A stretch of DNA of 64,000 bases from Symsagittifera roscoffensis (lineage: Eukaryota > Xenacoelomorpha > Acoela > Convolutidae): contig NC_087067.1 in the NCBI RefSeq assembly GCF_963678635.1, positions 33,704,401-33,768,400 of the forward strand, written 5' to 3'. The number at the start of each line of letters is the position of its first letter. Position 1 is the stretch's first letter. The position numbers were made by a program, and so were the translations under genes. Below the pieces are notes generated by a model. The model was not told where the DNA came from. It searched no databases and worked only from the letters and a program-made list of their open reading frames with translations. This document shows, piece after piece, positions 36,480-49,330 of this stretch.

Positions 36480-36598
36480 GCCTACGACCATACCATGTTG
36501 AATGCACCGGTTCTCGTCCGATCACCGAAGTTAAGCAACATTGGGCCTGGTTAGTACTTGGATGGGAGACCGCCTGGGAACACCAGGTGATGTGGGCT
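36480..36598 (+). rRNA. 5S ribosomal RNA, copy 28 (T111A, A115G)
   Basis: Same helix I variant as copy 20, with the same upstream markers. It ends the second higher-order block. Confidence 0.95.
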
Positions 36599-37756
36599 TT
36601 TATTTAAAGCAAAAGTAATTATTTTACTTTTATGCGCTAAGAGTTATTGCTGTTTAAAGTTCGGTGATGTCAAAAAGTTAAGCCTAATCGAGCAGGGTGC
36701 AAAAATTTTCAATGGGTCAAATTTTGGCCAAAACAAAAGAAAACCGAAAAATTTCTTTTGCAGTATCAATTTTGTGTACAATCAGCTGCTGATAGGTCAA
36801 AAAAATGGATATAACTTTTGGGGTCTTTGAGTTATAGCCTTTTGAATTTCGGTGATGTCAAAAAAATAAGCCCAATCGAGCCTGGTGAATTGCGCTAACG
36901 GCCATAACTTGCCCAAAAATTTTAAAATTTCCAAATTTTATTATTTGGATCACAAGATCATAGTCAAATCTTGGGGGACTGAAAAAATGAACCAATTTCG
37001 TCGGTCCAACACAAAGTTATAAGCTTTTGAAATCTCGGTGATACCAAAAAAGTTAAGCCTAATCGAGCGTGGTGCAAAAAATGAAATTTTCAAAATTTTT
37101 TTTTTTTTTTGTTCAAAGTTCATTTTTTTTCATCTTGTTTCATAAATTTGAGCTCAGGACAACTCCAACGAGCCCAAAACGACGTTTGTAGCTCAAGTGT
37201 ACGTGGAGTAATCATCAGTTGAAACTTTGGGGGGACCCGAATTTCGGCCATTTTGGACGAAAATCGGCCTAAAAGCTAACTTTTACGTTAGTGCAATTTT
37301 TTTTCTTGCATTTTTCAAGAGAATTGGGCTGCCTTCCGCTGTCGCAGAGTGCATTCAAAGAAAACTTATCAAATAGATTTGAATACTTACCTATTTAATA
37401 AGTTTATCACAACAATTAGGCTAAAAGCAACGGACAGTATACTGGCTGGTATTCAATCATATGCCACTTACAGTGGATGTGCGGCTATCATGCCATAGAT
37501 GGTCATTCAAGGCACCTTGTACACGCTCCATAGGTTTTGACCAGCTGATTTGGCCATAAAACACATTGGGGCAAAGATTCCAAACAATGTCAATTTTCAG
37601 TATTTTGTTTGAAATGCATAAATTATAACGTGAGCGTGCAAAATTTTACATGGTATAAGAGCATATTTTTACTCTCGCGCGAGGGCGAGTGTTTTAAAAG
37701 TAATGTACATAGACATAAGCTAGTAAGGATATAAATGAAAGCGGAGTAACTCAAAT

Positions 37757-37857
37757 GCCTACGACCATACCATGTTGAATGCACCGAAGTTAAGCAACAT
37801 TGGGCCTGGTTAGTACTTGGATGGGAGACCGCCTGGGAACACCAGGTGTTGTGGGCT
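37757..37857 (+). pseudogene. 5S rRNA pseudogene with 18-nt internal deletion
   Basis: Reads GAATGCACCGAAGTTAAG: nt 31-48 are missing, one of two CACCG direct repeats (nt 26-30 and 44-48) plus everything between. This removes loop C and most of helix III, which bind ribosomal protein uL18/uL5 partners in other eukaryotes, so the RNA should not fold normally. The A box, intermediate element and C box remain but sit 18 nt closer to the start. A115G is also present. The upstream box and T-run are intact, so it might still be transcribed. Confidence 0.93.
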
Positions 37858-39007
37858 TTTATTTAAAGCAAAAGTAATTATTTTACTTTTATGCGCTAAG
37901 AGTTATTGCTGTTTAAAGTTCGGTGATGTCAAAAAGTTAAGCCTAATCGAGCGTGGTGCAAAAATTTTCAATGGGTCAAATTTTGGCCAAAACAAAAGAA
38001 AACCGAAATTTTTTTTTGCAGTATCAATTTTGCGTACAATCAGCTGCTGATAGGACAAAAATAATGGAGATAACTTTTGGGGTCTTTGAGTTATAGCCTT
38101 TTGAATTTCGGTGATGTCAAAAAAATAAGCCCAATCGAGCCTGGTGAATTGCGCGAACGGCCATAACTTGCCCAAAAATTTTAAAATTTCCAAATTTTAT
38201 TATTTGGATCACAAGATCATAGTCCAATCTTGGGGGACTGAGAAAATGAACCAATTTTGTCGGTCCAACACAAAGTTATAAGCTTTTGAAATCTCGGTGA
38301 TACCAAAAAGTTAAGCCTAATCGAGCGTGGTGCAAAAAATGAAATTTTCAAAATTTTTGTTTTTTTTTCGTTCAAAGTTCATCTCGTTTCATAAATTTGA
38401 GCTCAGGAAAATTCCAACGAGCCCAAAACGACGTTTGTAGCTCAAGTGTACGTGGAGTAATCATCAGTTGAAAATTTGGGGGGACCCGAATTTCGGCCAT
38501 TTTGGACGAAAATCGGCCTAAAAGCTAACTTGTAAGTTAGTGCAATTTTTTTTCTTGCATTTTTCAAGAGAATTGGGCTGCCCTCCGCTGTCGCAGAGTG
38601 CATTCAAAGAAAACTTATCAAATAGATTTGAATACTTACCTATTTAATAAGTTTATCACAACAATTAGGCTAAAAGCAACTGACAGTATCCTGGCTGGTA
38701 TTCAATCATATGCCACTTACAGTGGATGTGCGGCTATCATGCCATAGATGGTCATTCAAGGCACCTTGTACACGCTCCATAGGTTTTGACCAGCTGATTT
38801 GGCCATAAAACACATTGGGGCAAAAAAATTCCAAACAATGTCAATTTTCAGTATTTTGTTTGAAATGCATAAATTATAACGTGAGCGTGCAAAATTTTAC
38901 ATGGTATAAGAGCATATTTTTACTCTCGCGCGAGGGCGAGTGTTTTAAATATAATGTACATAGACATAAGCTAGTAAGGATATAAATGAAAGCGGAGTAA
39001 CTCAAAT

Positions 39008-39126
39008 GCCTACGACCATACCATGTTGAATGCACCGGTTCACGTCCGATCACCGAAGTTAAGCAACATTGGGCCTGGTTAGTACTTGGATGGGAGACCG
39101 GCTGGGAACACCAGGCGTTGTAGGCT
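39008..39126 (+). rRNA. 5S ribosomal RNA, copy 30 (T35A, C94G, T109C)
   Basis: T35A lies in loop C and C94G breaks the G82-C94 pair of helix IV inside the C box; T109C is private. First of four T35A+C94G units, all with TTTAAATATAATG upstream where other units have TTTAAAAGTAATG. Confidence 0.94.
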
Positions 39127-40287
39127 TTTATTTAAAGCAAAAGTAATTATTTTACTTTTATGCGCTAAGAGTTATTGCTGTTTAAAGTTCGGTGATGTCA
39201 AAAAGTTAAGCCTAATCGAGCGTGGTGCAAAAATTTTCAATGGGTCAAATTTTGGCCAAAACAAAAGAAAACCGAAATTTTTTTTTTGCAGTATCAATTT
39301 TGTGTACAATCAGCTGCTGATAGGTCAAAAATCATGGAGATAACTTTTGGGGTCTTTGAGTTATAGCCTTTTGAATTTCGGTGATTTCAAAAAAATAAGC
39401 CCAATCGAGCCTGGTGAATTGCGCGAACGGCCATAACTTGCCCAAAAATTTTAAAATTTCCAAATTTTATTATTTGGATCACAAGATCATAGTCAAATCT
39501 TGGGAGACTGAGAAAATGAACCAATTTCGTCGGTCCAACACAAAGTTATAAGCTTTTGAAATCTCGGTGATACCAAAAAGTTAAGCCTAATCGAGCGTGG
39601 TGAAAAAAAATGAAATTTTCAAAATTTTTGTTTTTTTTTCGTTCAAAGTTCATTTTTTTCATCTTGTTTCATAAATTTGAGCTCAGGACAATTCCAACGA
39701 GCCCAAAACGACGTTTGTAGCTCAAGTGTACGTGGAGTAATCATCAGTTGAAAATTTGGGGGGACCCGAATTTCGGCCATTTTGGACGAAAATCGGCCTA
39801 AAAGCTAACTTGTAAGTTAGTGCAATTTTTTTTCTTTCATTTTTCAAGAGAATTGGGCTGCCCTCCGCTGTCGCAGACTGCATTCAAAGAAAACTTATCA
39901 AATAGATTTGAATACTTACCTATTTAATAAGTTTATCACAACAATTAGGCTAAAAGCAACTGACAGTATCCTGGCTGGTATTCAATCATATGCCACTTAC
40001 AGTGGATGTGCGGCTATCATGCCATAGATGGTCATTCAAGGCACCTTGTACACGCTCCATAGGTTTTGACCAGCTGATTTGGCCATAAAACACATTGGGG
40101 CAAAAAAATTCCAAACAATGTCAATTTTCAGTATTTTGTTTGAAATGCATAAATTACAACGTGAGCGTGCAAAATTTTACATGGTATAAGAGCATATTTT
40201 TACTCTCGCGCGAGGGCGAGTGTTTTAAATATAATGTACATAGACATAAGCTAGTAAGGATATAAAGGAAAGCGGAGTAACTCAAAT

Positions 40288-40406
40288 GCCTACGAACATA
40301 CCATGTTGAATGCACCGGTTCACGTCCGATCACCGAAGTTAAGCAACATTGGGCCTGGTTAGTACTTGGATGGGAGACCGGCTGGGAACACCAGGTGTTG
40401 TAGGCT
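40288..40406 (+). rRNA. 5S ribosomal RNA, copy 31 (C9A, T35A, C94G)
   Basis: Family variant plus a private C9A. The upstream box is TATAAAG. The spacer after this copy carries GGTCAATTATAATGG and CCCAATCAAGCC, otherwise typical of the 33923/35202 units, which makes it a mosaic. Confidence 0.94.
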
Positions 40407-41558
40407 TTTATTTAAAGCAAAAGTAATTATTTTACTTTTATGCGCTAAGAGTTATTGCTGTTTAAAGTTCGGTGATGTCAAAAAGTTAAGCCTAATCGAG
40501 CGTGGTGCAAAAATTTTCAATGGGTCAAATTTTGGCCAAAACAAAAGAAAACCGAAATTTTTTTTTTGCAGTATCAATTTTGTGTACAATCAGCTGCTGA
40601 TAGGTCAATTATAATGGAGATAACTTTTGGGGTCTTTGAGTTATAGCCTTTTGAATTTCGGTGATGTCAAAAAAATAAGCCCAATCAAGCCTGGTGAATT
40701 GCGCGAACGGCCATAACTTGCCCAAAAATTTTAAAATTTCCAAATTTTATTATTTGGATCACAAGATCATAGTCAAATCTTGGGGGACTGAGAAAATGAA
40801 CCAATTTCGTCGGTCCAACACAAAGTTATAAGCTTTTGAAATCTCGGTGATACCAAAAAGTAAAGCCTAATCGAGCGTGGTGCAAAAAAAGAAATTTTCA
40901 AAATTTTTGTTTTTTTTTTCATTCAAAGTTCATTTTTTTCATCTTGTTTCATAAATTTGAGCTCAGGAAAATTCCAACGAGCCCAAAACGACGTTTGTAG
41001 CTCAAGTGTACGTGGAGTAATCATCAGTTGAAAATTTGGGGGGACCCGAATTTCGGCCATTTTGCTAACTTAAAGCTAACTTTTAAGTTAGTGCAATTTT
41101 TTTTCTTGCATTTTTCAAGAGAATTGGGCTGCCCTCCGTTGTCGCAGAGTGCATTCAAAGAAAACTTATCAAATAGATTTGAATACTTACCTATTTAATA
41201 AGTTTATCACAACAATTAGGCTAAAAGCAACTGACAGTATCCTGGCTGGTATTCAATCATATGCCACTTACAGTGGATGTGCGGCTATCATGCCATAGAT
41301 GGTCATTCAAGGCACCTTGTACACGCTCCATAGGTTTTGACCAGCTGATTTGGCCATAAAACACATTGGGCCAAAAAAATTCCAAACAATGTCAATTTTC
41401 AGTATTTTGTTTGAAATGCATAAATTATAACGTGAGCGTGCAAAATTTTACATGGTATAAGAGCATATTTTTACTCTCGCGCGAGGGCGAGTGTTTTAAA
41501 TATAATGTACATAGACATAAGCTAGTAAGGATATAAATGAAAGCGGAGTAACTCAAAT

Positions 41559-41677
41559 GCCTACGACCATACCATGTTGAATGCACCGGTTCACGTCCGA
41601 TCACCGAAGTTAAGCAACATTGGGCCTGGTTAGTACTTGGATGGGAGACCGGCTGGGAACACCAGGTGTTGTAGGCT
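41559..41677 (+). rRNA. 5S ribosomal RNA, copy 32 (T35A, C94G)
   Basis: Family variant without private changes. Preceded by the spacer rearrangement TTTTGCTAACTTAAAGC near 41063. Confidence 0.95.
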
Positions 41678-42829
41678 TTTATTTAAAGCAAAAGTAATTA
41701 TTTTACTTTTATGCGCTAAGAGTTATTGCTGTTTAAAGTTCGGTGATGTCAAAAAGTTAAGCCTAATCGAGCGTGGTGCAAAAATTTTCAATGGGTCAAA
41801 TTTTGGCCAAAACAAAAGAAAACCGAAATTTTTTTTTTGCAGTATCAATTTTGTGTACAATCAGCTGCTGATAGGTCAAAAATAATGGAGATAACTTTTG
41901 GGGTCTTTGAGTTATAGCCTTTTGAATTTCGGTGATTTCAAAAAAATAAGCCCAATCGAGCCTGGTGAATTGCGCGAACGGCCATAACTTGCCCAAAAAT
42001 TTTAAAATTTCCAAATTTTATTATTTGGATCACAAGATCATAGTCAAATCTTGGGAGACTGAGAAAATGAACCAATTTCGTCGGTCCAACACAAAGTTAT
42101 AAGCTTTTGAAATCTCGGTGATACCAAAAAGTTAAGCCTAATCGAGCGTGGTGAAAAAAAATGAAATTTTCAAAATTTTTGTTTTTTTTTCGTTCAAAGT
42201 TCATTTTTTTCATCTTGTTTCATAAATTTGAGCTCAGGACAATTCCAACGAGCCCAAAACGACGTTTGTAGCTCAAGTGTACGTGGAGTAATCATCAGTT
42301 GAAAATTTGGGGGGACCCGAATTTCGGCCATTTTGCTAACTTAAAGCTAACTTTTAAGTTAGTGCAATTTTTTTTCTTGCATTTTTCAAGAGAATTGGGC
42401 TGCCCTCCGTTGTCGCAGAGTGCATTCAAAGAAAACTTATCAAATAAATTTGAATACTTACCTATTTAATAAGTTTATCACAACAATTAGGCTAAAAGCA
42501 ACTGACAGTATCCTGGCTGGTATTCAATCATATGCCACTTACAGTGGATGTGCGGCTATCATGCCATAGATGGTCATTCAAGGCACCTTGTACACGCTCC
42601 ATAGGTTTTGACCAGCTGATTTGGCCATAAAACACATTGGGGCAAAAAAATTCCAAACAATGTCAATTTTCAGTATTTTGTTTGAAATGCATAAATTATA
42701 ACGTGAGCGTGCAAAATTTTACATGGTATAAGAGCATATTTTTACTCTCGCGCGAGGGCGAGTGTTTTAAATATAATGTACATAGACATAAGCTAGTAAG
42801 GATATAAATGAAAGCGGAGTAACTCAAAT

Positions 42830-42948
42830 GCCTACGACCATACCATGTTGAATGCACCGGTTCACGTCCGATCACCGAAGTTAAGCAACATTGGGCCTGG
42901 TTAGTACTTGGACGGGAGACCGGCTGGGAACACCAGGTGTTGTAGGCT
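42830..42948 (+). rRNA. 5S ribosomal RNA, copy 33 (T35A, T84C, C94G)
   Basis: Adds T84C (GGACGGG), which changes the U84-G93 wobble of helix IV into a C-G pair two steps from the C94G mismatch. Last of the four-unit family. Confidence 0.94.
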
Positions 42949-44102
42949 TTTATTTAAAGCAAAAGTAATTATTTTACTTTTATGCGCTAAGAGTTATTGC
43001 TGTTTAAAGTTCGGTGATGTCAAAAAGTTAAGCCTAATCGAGCGTGGTGCAAAAATTTTCAATGGGTCAAATTTTGGCCAAAACAAAAGAAAACCGAAAT
43101 TTTTTTTTTTGCAGTATCAATTTTGTGTACAATCAGCTGCTGATAGGTCAAAAATAATGGAGATAACTTTTGGGGTCTTTGAGTTATAGCCTTTTGAATT
43201 TCGGTGATTTCAAAAAAATAAGCCCAATCGAGCCTGGTGAATTGCGCGAACGGCCATAACTTGCCCAAAAAATTTAAAATTTCCAAATTTTATTATTTGG
43301 ATCACAAGATCATAGTCAAATCTTGGGAGACTGAGAAAATGAACCAATTTCGTCGGTCCAACACAAAGTTATAAGCTTTTGAAATCTCGGTGATACCAAA
43401 AAGTTAAGCCTAATCGAGCGTGGTGAAAAAAAATGAAATTTTCAAAATTTTTGTTTTTTTTTTCGTTCAAAGTTCATTTTTTTCATCTTGTTTCATAAAT
43501 TTGAGCTCAGGACAATTCCAACGAGCCCAAAACGACGTTTGTAGCTCAAGTGTACGTGGAGTAATCATCAGTTGAAAATTTGGGGGGACCCGAATTTCGG
43601 CCATTTTGCTAACTTAAAGCTAACTTTTAAGTTAGTGCAATTTTTTTTCTTGCATTTTTCAAGAGAATTGGGCTGCCCTCCGTTGTCGCAGAGTGCATTC
43701 AAAGAAAACTTATCAAATAGATCTGAATACTTACCTATTTAATAAGTTTATCACAACAATTAGGCTAAAAGCAACTGACAGTATCCTGGCTGGTATTCAA
43801 TCATATGCCACTTACAGTGGATGTGCGGCTATCATGCCATAGATGGTCCATCAAGGCACCTTGTACACGCTCCATAGGTTTTGACCAGCTGATTTGGCCA
43901 TAAAACACATTGGGCCAAAAAAATTCCAAACAATGTCATATTTCAGTATTTTGTTTGAAATGCATAAATTATAACGTGAGCGTGCAAAATTTTACATGGT
44001 ATAAGAGCATATTTTTACTTTCGCGCGAGGGCGAGTGTTTTAAAAGTAATGTACATAGACATAAGCTAGTAAGGATATAAATGAAAGCGGAGTAACTCAA
44101 AT

Positions 44103-44221
44103 GCCTACGACCATACCATGTTGAATGCACCGGTTCTCGTCCGATCACCGAAGTTAAGCAACATTGGGCCTGGTTAGTACTTGGATGGGAGACCGCCTGG
44201 GAACACCAGGTGTTGTAGGCT
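44103..44221 (+). rRNA. 5S ribosomal RNA, copy 34
   Basis: Consensus. First of eight consecutive consensus genes that share CTTTCGCGCGAG upstream. It is the left member of a two-unit block that is repeated at 46654. Confidence 0.97.
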
Positions 44222-45382
44222 TTTATTTAAAGCAAAAGTAATTCTTTTACTTTTATGCGCTAAGAGTTATTGCTGTTTAAATTTCGGTGATGTCAAAAAG
44301 TTAAGCCTAGTCGAGCGTGGTGCAAAAATTTTCAATGGGTCAAATTTTGGCCAAAACAAAAGAAAACCGAAAAATTTCTTTTGCAGTATCAATTTTGTGT
44401 ACAATCAGCTGCTGATAGGTCAAAAATAATGGAGATAACTTTTGGGGTCTTTGAGTTATAGCCTTTTGAATTTCGGTGATGTCAAAAAAATAAGCCCAAT
44501 CGAGCCTGGTGAATTGCGCGAACGGCCATAACTTGCCCAAAAGTTTTAAAATTCCCAAATTTTTTAATTTGGATCACAAGATCATAGTCAAATCTTGGGG
44601 GACTGATAAAATGAACCAATTTCGTCGGTCCAACACAAAGTTATAAGCTTTTGAAATCTCGGTGATACCAAAAAGTTAAGCCTAATCGAGCGTAGTGCAA
44701 AAAATGAAATTTTCAAAATTTTTGTTTTTTTTTCCGTTCAAAGTTCATTTTTTTCATCTCGTTTCATAAATTTGAGCTCAGGACAAATCCAACGAGCCCA
44801 AAACGACGTTTGTAGCTCAAGTGTACGTGGAGTAATCATCAGTTGAAAATTTGGGGGGACCCGAATTTCGGCCATTTTGGACGAAAATCGGCCTAAAAGC
44901 TAATTTTTTAGTTAGTGCAATTTTTTTTCTTGCATTTTTCAATAGAATTGGGCTGCCCTCCGCTGTCGCAGAGTGCATTCAAAGAAAACTTATCAAAAAG
45001 ATTTGAATACTTACCTATTTAATAAGTTTATCACAACAATTAGGCTAAAAGCAACTGACAGTATCCTGGCTGGTATTCAATCATATGCCACTTACAGTGG
45101 ATGTGCAGCTATCATGCCATAGATGGTCATTCAAGGCACCTTGTACACGCTTCATAGGTTTTGACCAGCTGATTTGGCCATAAAACACATTGGGCCAAAA
45201 AAATTCCAAACAATGTCAATTTTCAGTATTTTGTTTGAAATGCATTAATTATAACGTGAGCGTGCAAAATTTTACATGGTATAAGAGCATATTTTTACTT
45301 TCGCGCGAGGGCGAGTGTTTTAAAAGTAATGTACATAGACATAAGCTAGTAAGGATATAAATGAAAGCGGAGTAACTCAAAT

Positions 45383-45501
45383 GCCTACGACCATACCATG
45401 TTGAATGCACCGGTTCTCGTCCGATCACCGAAGTTAAGCAACATTGGGCCTGGTTAGTACTTGGATGGGAGACCGCCTGGGAACACCAGGTGTTGTAGGC
45501 T
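45383..45501 (+). rRNA. 5S ribosomal RNA, copy 35
   Basis: Consensus. Preceded by CTAATTTTTTAGTTAG and ACGCTTCATAGG spacer variants, which recur before 47933. Confidence 0.97.
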
Positions 45502-46653
45502 TTTATTTAAAGCAAAAGTAATTCTTTTACTTTTATGCGCTAAGAGTTATTGCTGTTTAAAGTTCGGTGATGTCAAAAAGTTAAGCCTAATCGAGCGTGG
45601 TGCAAAAATTTTCAATGGGTCAAATTTTGTCCAAAACAAAAGAAAACCGAAATTTTTTTTTGCAGTATCAATTTTGTGTACAATCAGCTGCTGATAGGTC
45701 AAAAATAATGGAGATAACTTTTGGGGTCTTTGAGTTATAGCCTTTTGAATTTCGGTGATTTCAAAAAAATAAGCCCAATCGAGCCTGGTGAATTGCGCGA
45801 ACGGCCATAACTTGCCCAAAAATTTTAAAATTTCCAAATTTTATTATTTGGATCACAAGATCATAGTCAAATCTTGGGAGACTGAGAAAATGAACCAATT
45901 TCGTCGGTCCAACACAAAGTTATAAGCTTTTGAAATCTCGGTGATACCAAAAAGTTAAGCCTAATCGAGCGTGGTGAAAAAAAATGAAATTTTCAAAATT
46001 TTTGTTTTTTTTTTCGTTCAAAGTTCCTTTTTTTCATCTTGTTTCATAAATTTGAGCTCAGGACAATTCCAAAGAGCCCAAAACGACGTTTGTAGCTCAA
46101 GTGTACGTGGAGTAATCATCAGTTGAAAATTTGGGGGGACCCGAATTTCGGCCATTTTGCTAACTTAAAGCTAACTTTTAAGTTAGTGCAATTTTTTTTC
46201 TTGCATTTTTCAAGAGAATTGGGCTGCCCTCCGTTGTCGCAGAGTGCATTCAAAGAAAACTTATCAAATAGATCTGAATACTTACCTATTTAATAAGTTT
46301 ATCACAACAATTAGGCTAAAAGCAACTGACAGTATCCTGGCTGGTATTCAATCATATGCCACTTACAGTGGATGTGCGGCTATCATGTCATAGATGATCA
46401 TTCAAGGCACCTTGTACACGCTCCATAGGTTTTGACCAGCTGATTTGGCCATAAAACACATTGGGCCATAAAAATTCCAAACAATGTCAATTTTCAGTAT
46501 TTTGTTTGAAATGCATAAATTATAACGTGAGCGTGCAAAATTTTACATGGTATAAGAGCATATTTTTACTTTCGCGCGAGGGCGAGTGTTTTAAAAGTAA
46601 TGTACATAGACATAAGCTAGTAAGGATATAAATGAAAGCGGAGTAACTCAAAT

Positions 46654-46772
46654 GCCTACGACCATACCATGTTGAATGCACCGGTTCTCGTCCGATCACC
46701 GAAGTTAAGCAACATTGGGCCTGGTTAGTACTTGGATGGGAGACCGCCTGGGAACACCAGGTGTTGTAGGCT
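46654..46772 (+). rRNA. 5S ribosomal RNA, copy 36
   Basis: Consensus; repeat of the copy 34 unit, with the same CTAGTCGAG in sub-repeat A and GACTGATAAAATG after sub-repeat B. Confidence 0.97.
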
Positions 46773-47932
46773 TTTATTTAAAGCAAAAGTAATTCTTTTA
46801 CTTTTATGCGCTAAGAGTTATTGCTGTTTAAATTTCGGTGATGTCAAAAAGTTAAGCCTAGTCGAGCGTGGTGCAAAAATTTTCAATGGGTCAAATTTTG
46901 GCCAAAACAAAAGAAAACCGAAAAATTTCTTTTGCAGTATCAATTTTGTGTACAATCAGCTGCTGATAGGTCAAAAATAATGGAGATAACTTTTGGGGTC
47001 TTTGAGTTATAGCCTTTTGAATTTCGGTGATGTCAAAAAAATAAGCCCAATCGAGCCTGGTGAATTGCGCGAACGGCCATAACTTGCCCAAAAGTTTTAA
47101 AATTCCCAAATTTTTTAATTTGGATCACAAGATCATAGTCAAATCTTGGGGGACTGATAAAATGAACCAATTTCGTCGGTCCAACACAAAGTTATAAGCT
47201 TTTGAAATCTCGGTGATACCAAAAAGTTAAGCCTAATCGAGCGTAGTGCAAAAAATGAAATTTTCAAAATTTTTGTTTTTTTTCCGTTCAAAGTTCATTT
47301 TTTTCATCTCGTTTCATAAATTTGAGCTCAGGACAAATCCAACGAGCCCAAAACGACGTTTGTAGCTCAAGTGTACGTGGAGTAATCATCAGTTGAAAAT
47401 TTGGGGGGACCCGAATTTCGGCCATTTTGGACGAAAATCGGCCTAAAAGCTAATTTTTTAGTTAGTGCAATTTTTTTTCTTGCATTTTTCAAGAGAATTG
47501 GGCTGCCCTCCGCTGTCGCAGAGTGCATTCAAAGAAAACTTATCAAAAAGATTTGAATACTTACCTATTTAATAAGTTTATCACAACAATTAGGCTAAAA
47601 GCAACTGACAGTATCCTGGCTGGTATTCAATCATATGCCACTTACAGTGGATGTGCAGCTATCATGCCATAGATGGTCATTCAAGGCACCTTGTACACGC
47701 TTCATAGGTTTTGACCAGCTGATTTGGCCATAAAACACATTGGGCCAAAAAAAATCCAAACAATGTCAATTTTCAGTATTTTGTTTGAAATGCATTAATT
47801 ATAACGTGAGCGTGCAAAATTTTACATGGTATAAGAGCATATTTTTACTTTCGCGCGAGGGCGAGTGTTTTAAAAGTAATGTACATAGACATAAGCTAGT
47901 AAGGATATAAATGAAAGCGGAGTAACTCAAAT

Positions 47933-48051
47933 GCCTACGACCATACCATGTTGAATGCACCGGTTCTCGTCCGATCACCGAAGTTAAGCAACATTGGGCC
48001 TGGTTAGTACTTGGATGGGAGACCGCCTGGGAACACCAGGTGTTGTAGGCT
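47933..48051 (+). rRNA. 5S ribosomal RNA, copy 37
   Basis: Consensus; repeat of the copy 35 unit upstream. Downstream begins the GATGGGTCAAAA variant that continues through the unit of 53042. Confidence 0.97.
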
Positions 48052-49211
48052 TTTATTTAAAGCAAAAGTATTTCTTTTACTTTTATGCGCTAAGAGTTAT
48101 TGCTGTTTAAAGTTCGGTGATGTCAAAAAGTTAAGCCTAATCGAGCGTGGTGCAAAAATTTTCAATGGGTCAAATTTTGTCCAAAACAAAAAAAAACCGA
48201 AAAATTTCTTTTGCAGTATCAATTTTGTGTACAATCAGCTGCTGATGGGTCAAAAGTAATGGAGATAACTTTTGGGGTCTTTGAGTTATAGCCTTTTGAA
48301 TTTCGGTGATGTCAAAAAAATAAGCCCAATCGAGCCTGGTGAATTGCGCGAACGGCCATAACTTGCCCAAAAATTTTAAAATTTCCAAATTTTATTATTT
48401 GAATCACAAGATCATAGTCAAATCTTGGGGGAATGAGAAAATGAACCATTTTCGTCGGTCCAACACAAAGTTATAAGCTTTTGAAATCTCGGTGATACCA
48501 AAAAGTTAAGCCTAATCGAGCGTGGTGCAAAAAATGAAATTTTCAAAATTTTTGTTTTTTTTTCGTTCTAAGTTCATTTTTTTCATCTCGTTTCATAAAT
48601 TTGAGCTCAGGACAAATCCAACGAGCCCAAAACGACGTTTGTAGCTCAAGTGTACGTGGAGTAATCATCAGTTGAAAATTTGGGGGGACCCAAATTTCGG
48701 CCATTTTGGACGAAAATCGGCCTAAAAGCTAACTTTTACGTTAGTGCAATTTTTTTTCTTGCATTTTTCAAGAGAATTGGGCTGCCCTCCGCTGTCGCAG
48801 AGTGCATTCAAAGAAAACTTATCAAATAGATTTGAATACTTACCTATTTAATAAGTTTATCACAACAATTAGGCTAAAAGCAACTGACAGTATCCTGGCT
48901 GGTATTCAATCATATGCCACTTACAGTGGATGTGCAGCTATCATGCCATAGATGGTCATTCAAGGCACCTTGTACACGCTCCATAGGTTTTGACCAGCTG
49001 ATTTGGCCATAAAACACATTGGGCCAAAAAAATTCCAAACAATGTCAATTTTCAGTATTTTGTTTGAAATGCATTAATTATAACGTGAGCGTGCAAAATT
49101 TTACATGGTATAAGAGCATATTTTTACTTTCGCGCGAGGGCGAGTGTTTTAAAAGTAATGTACATAGACATAAGCTAGTAAGGATATAAATGAAAGCGGA
49201 GTAACTCAAAT

Positions 49212-49330
49212 GCCTACGACCATACCATGTTGAATGCACCGGTTCTCGTCCGATCACCGAAGTTAAGCAACATTGGGCCTGGTTAGTACTTGGATGGGAG
49301 ACCGCCTGGGAACACCAGGTGTTGTAGGCT
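49212..49330 (+). rRNA. 5S ribosomal RNA, copy 38
   Basis: Consensus. Sub-repeat A after this gene has CTAATAGAGCG, shared with the next two units. Confidence 0.97.
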
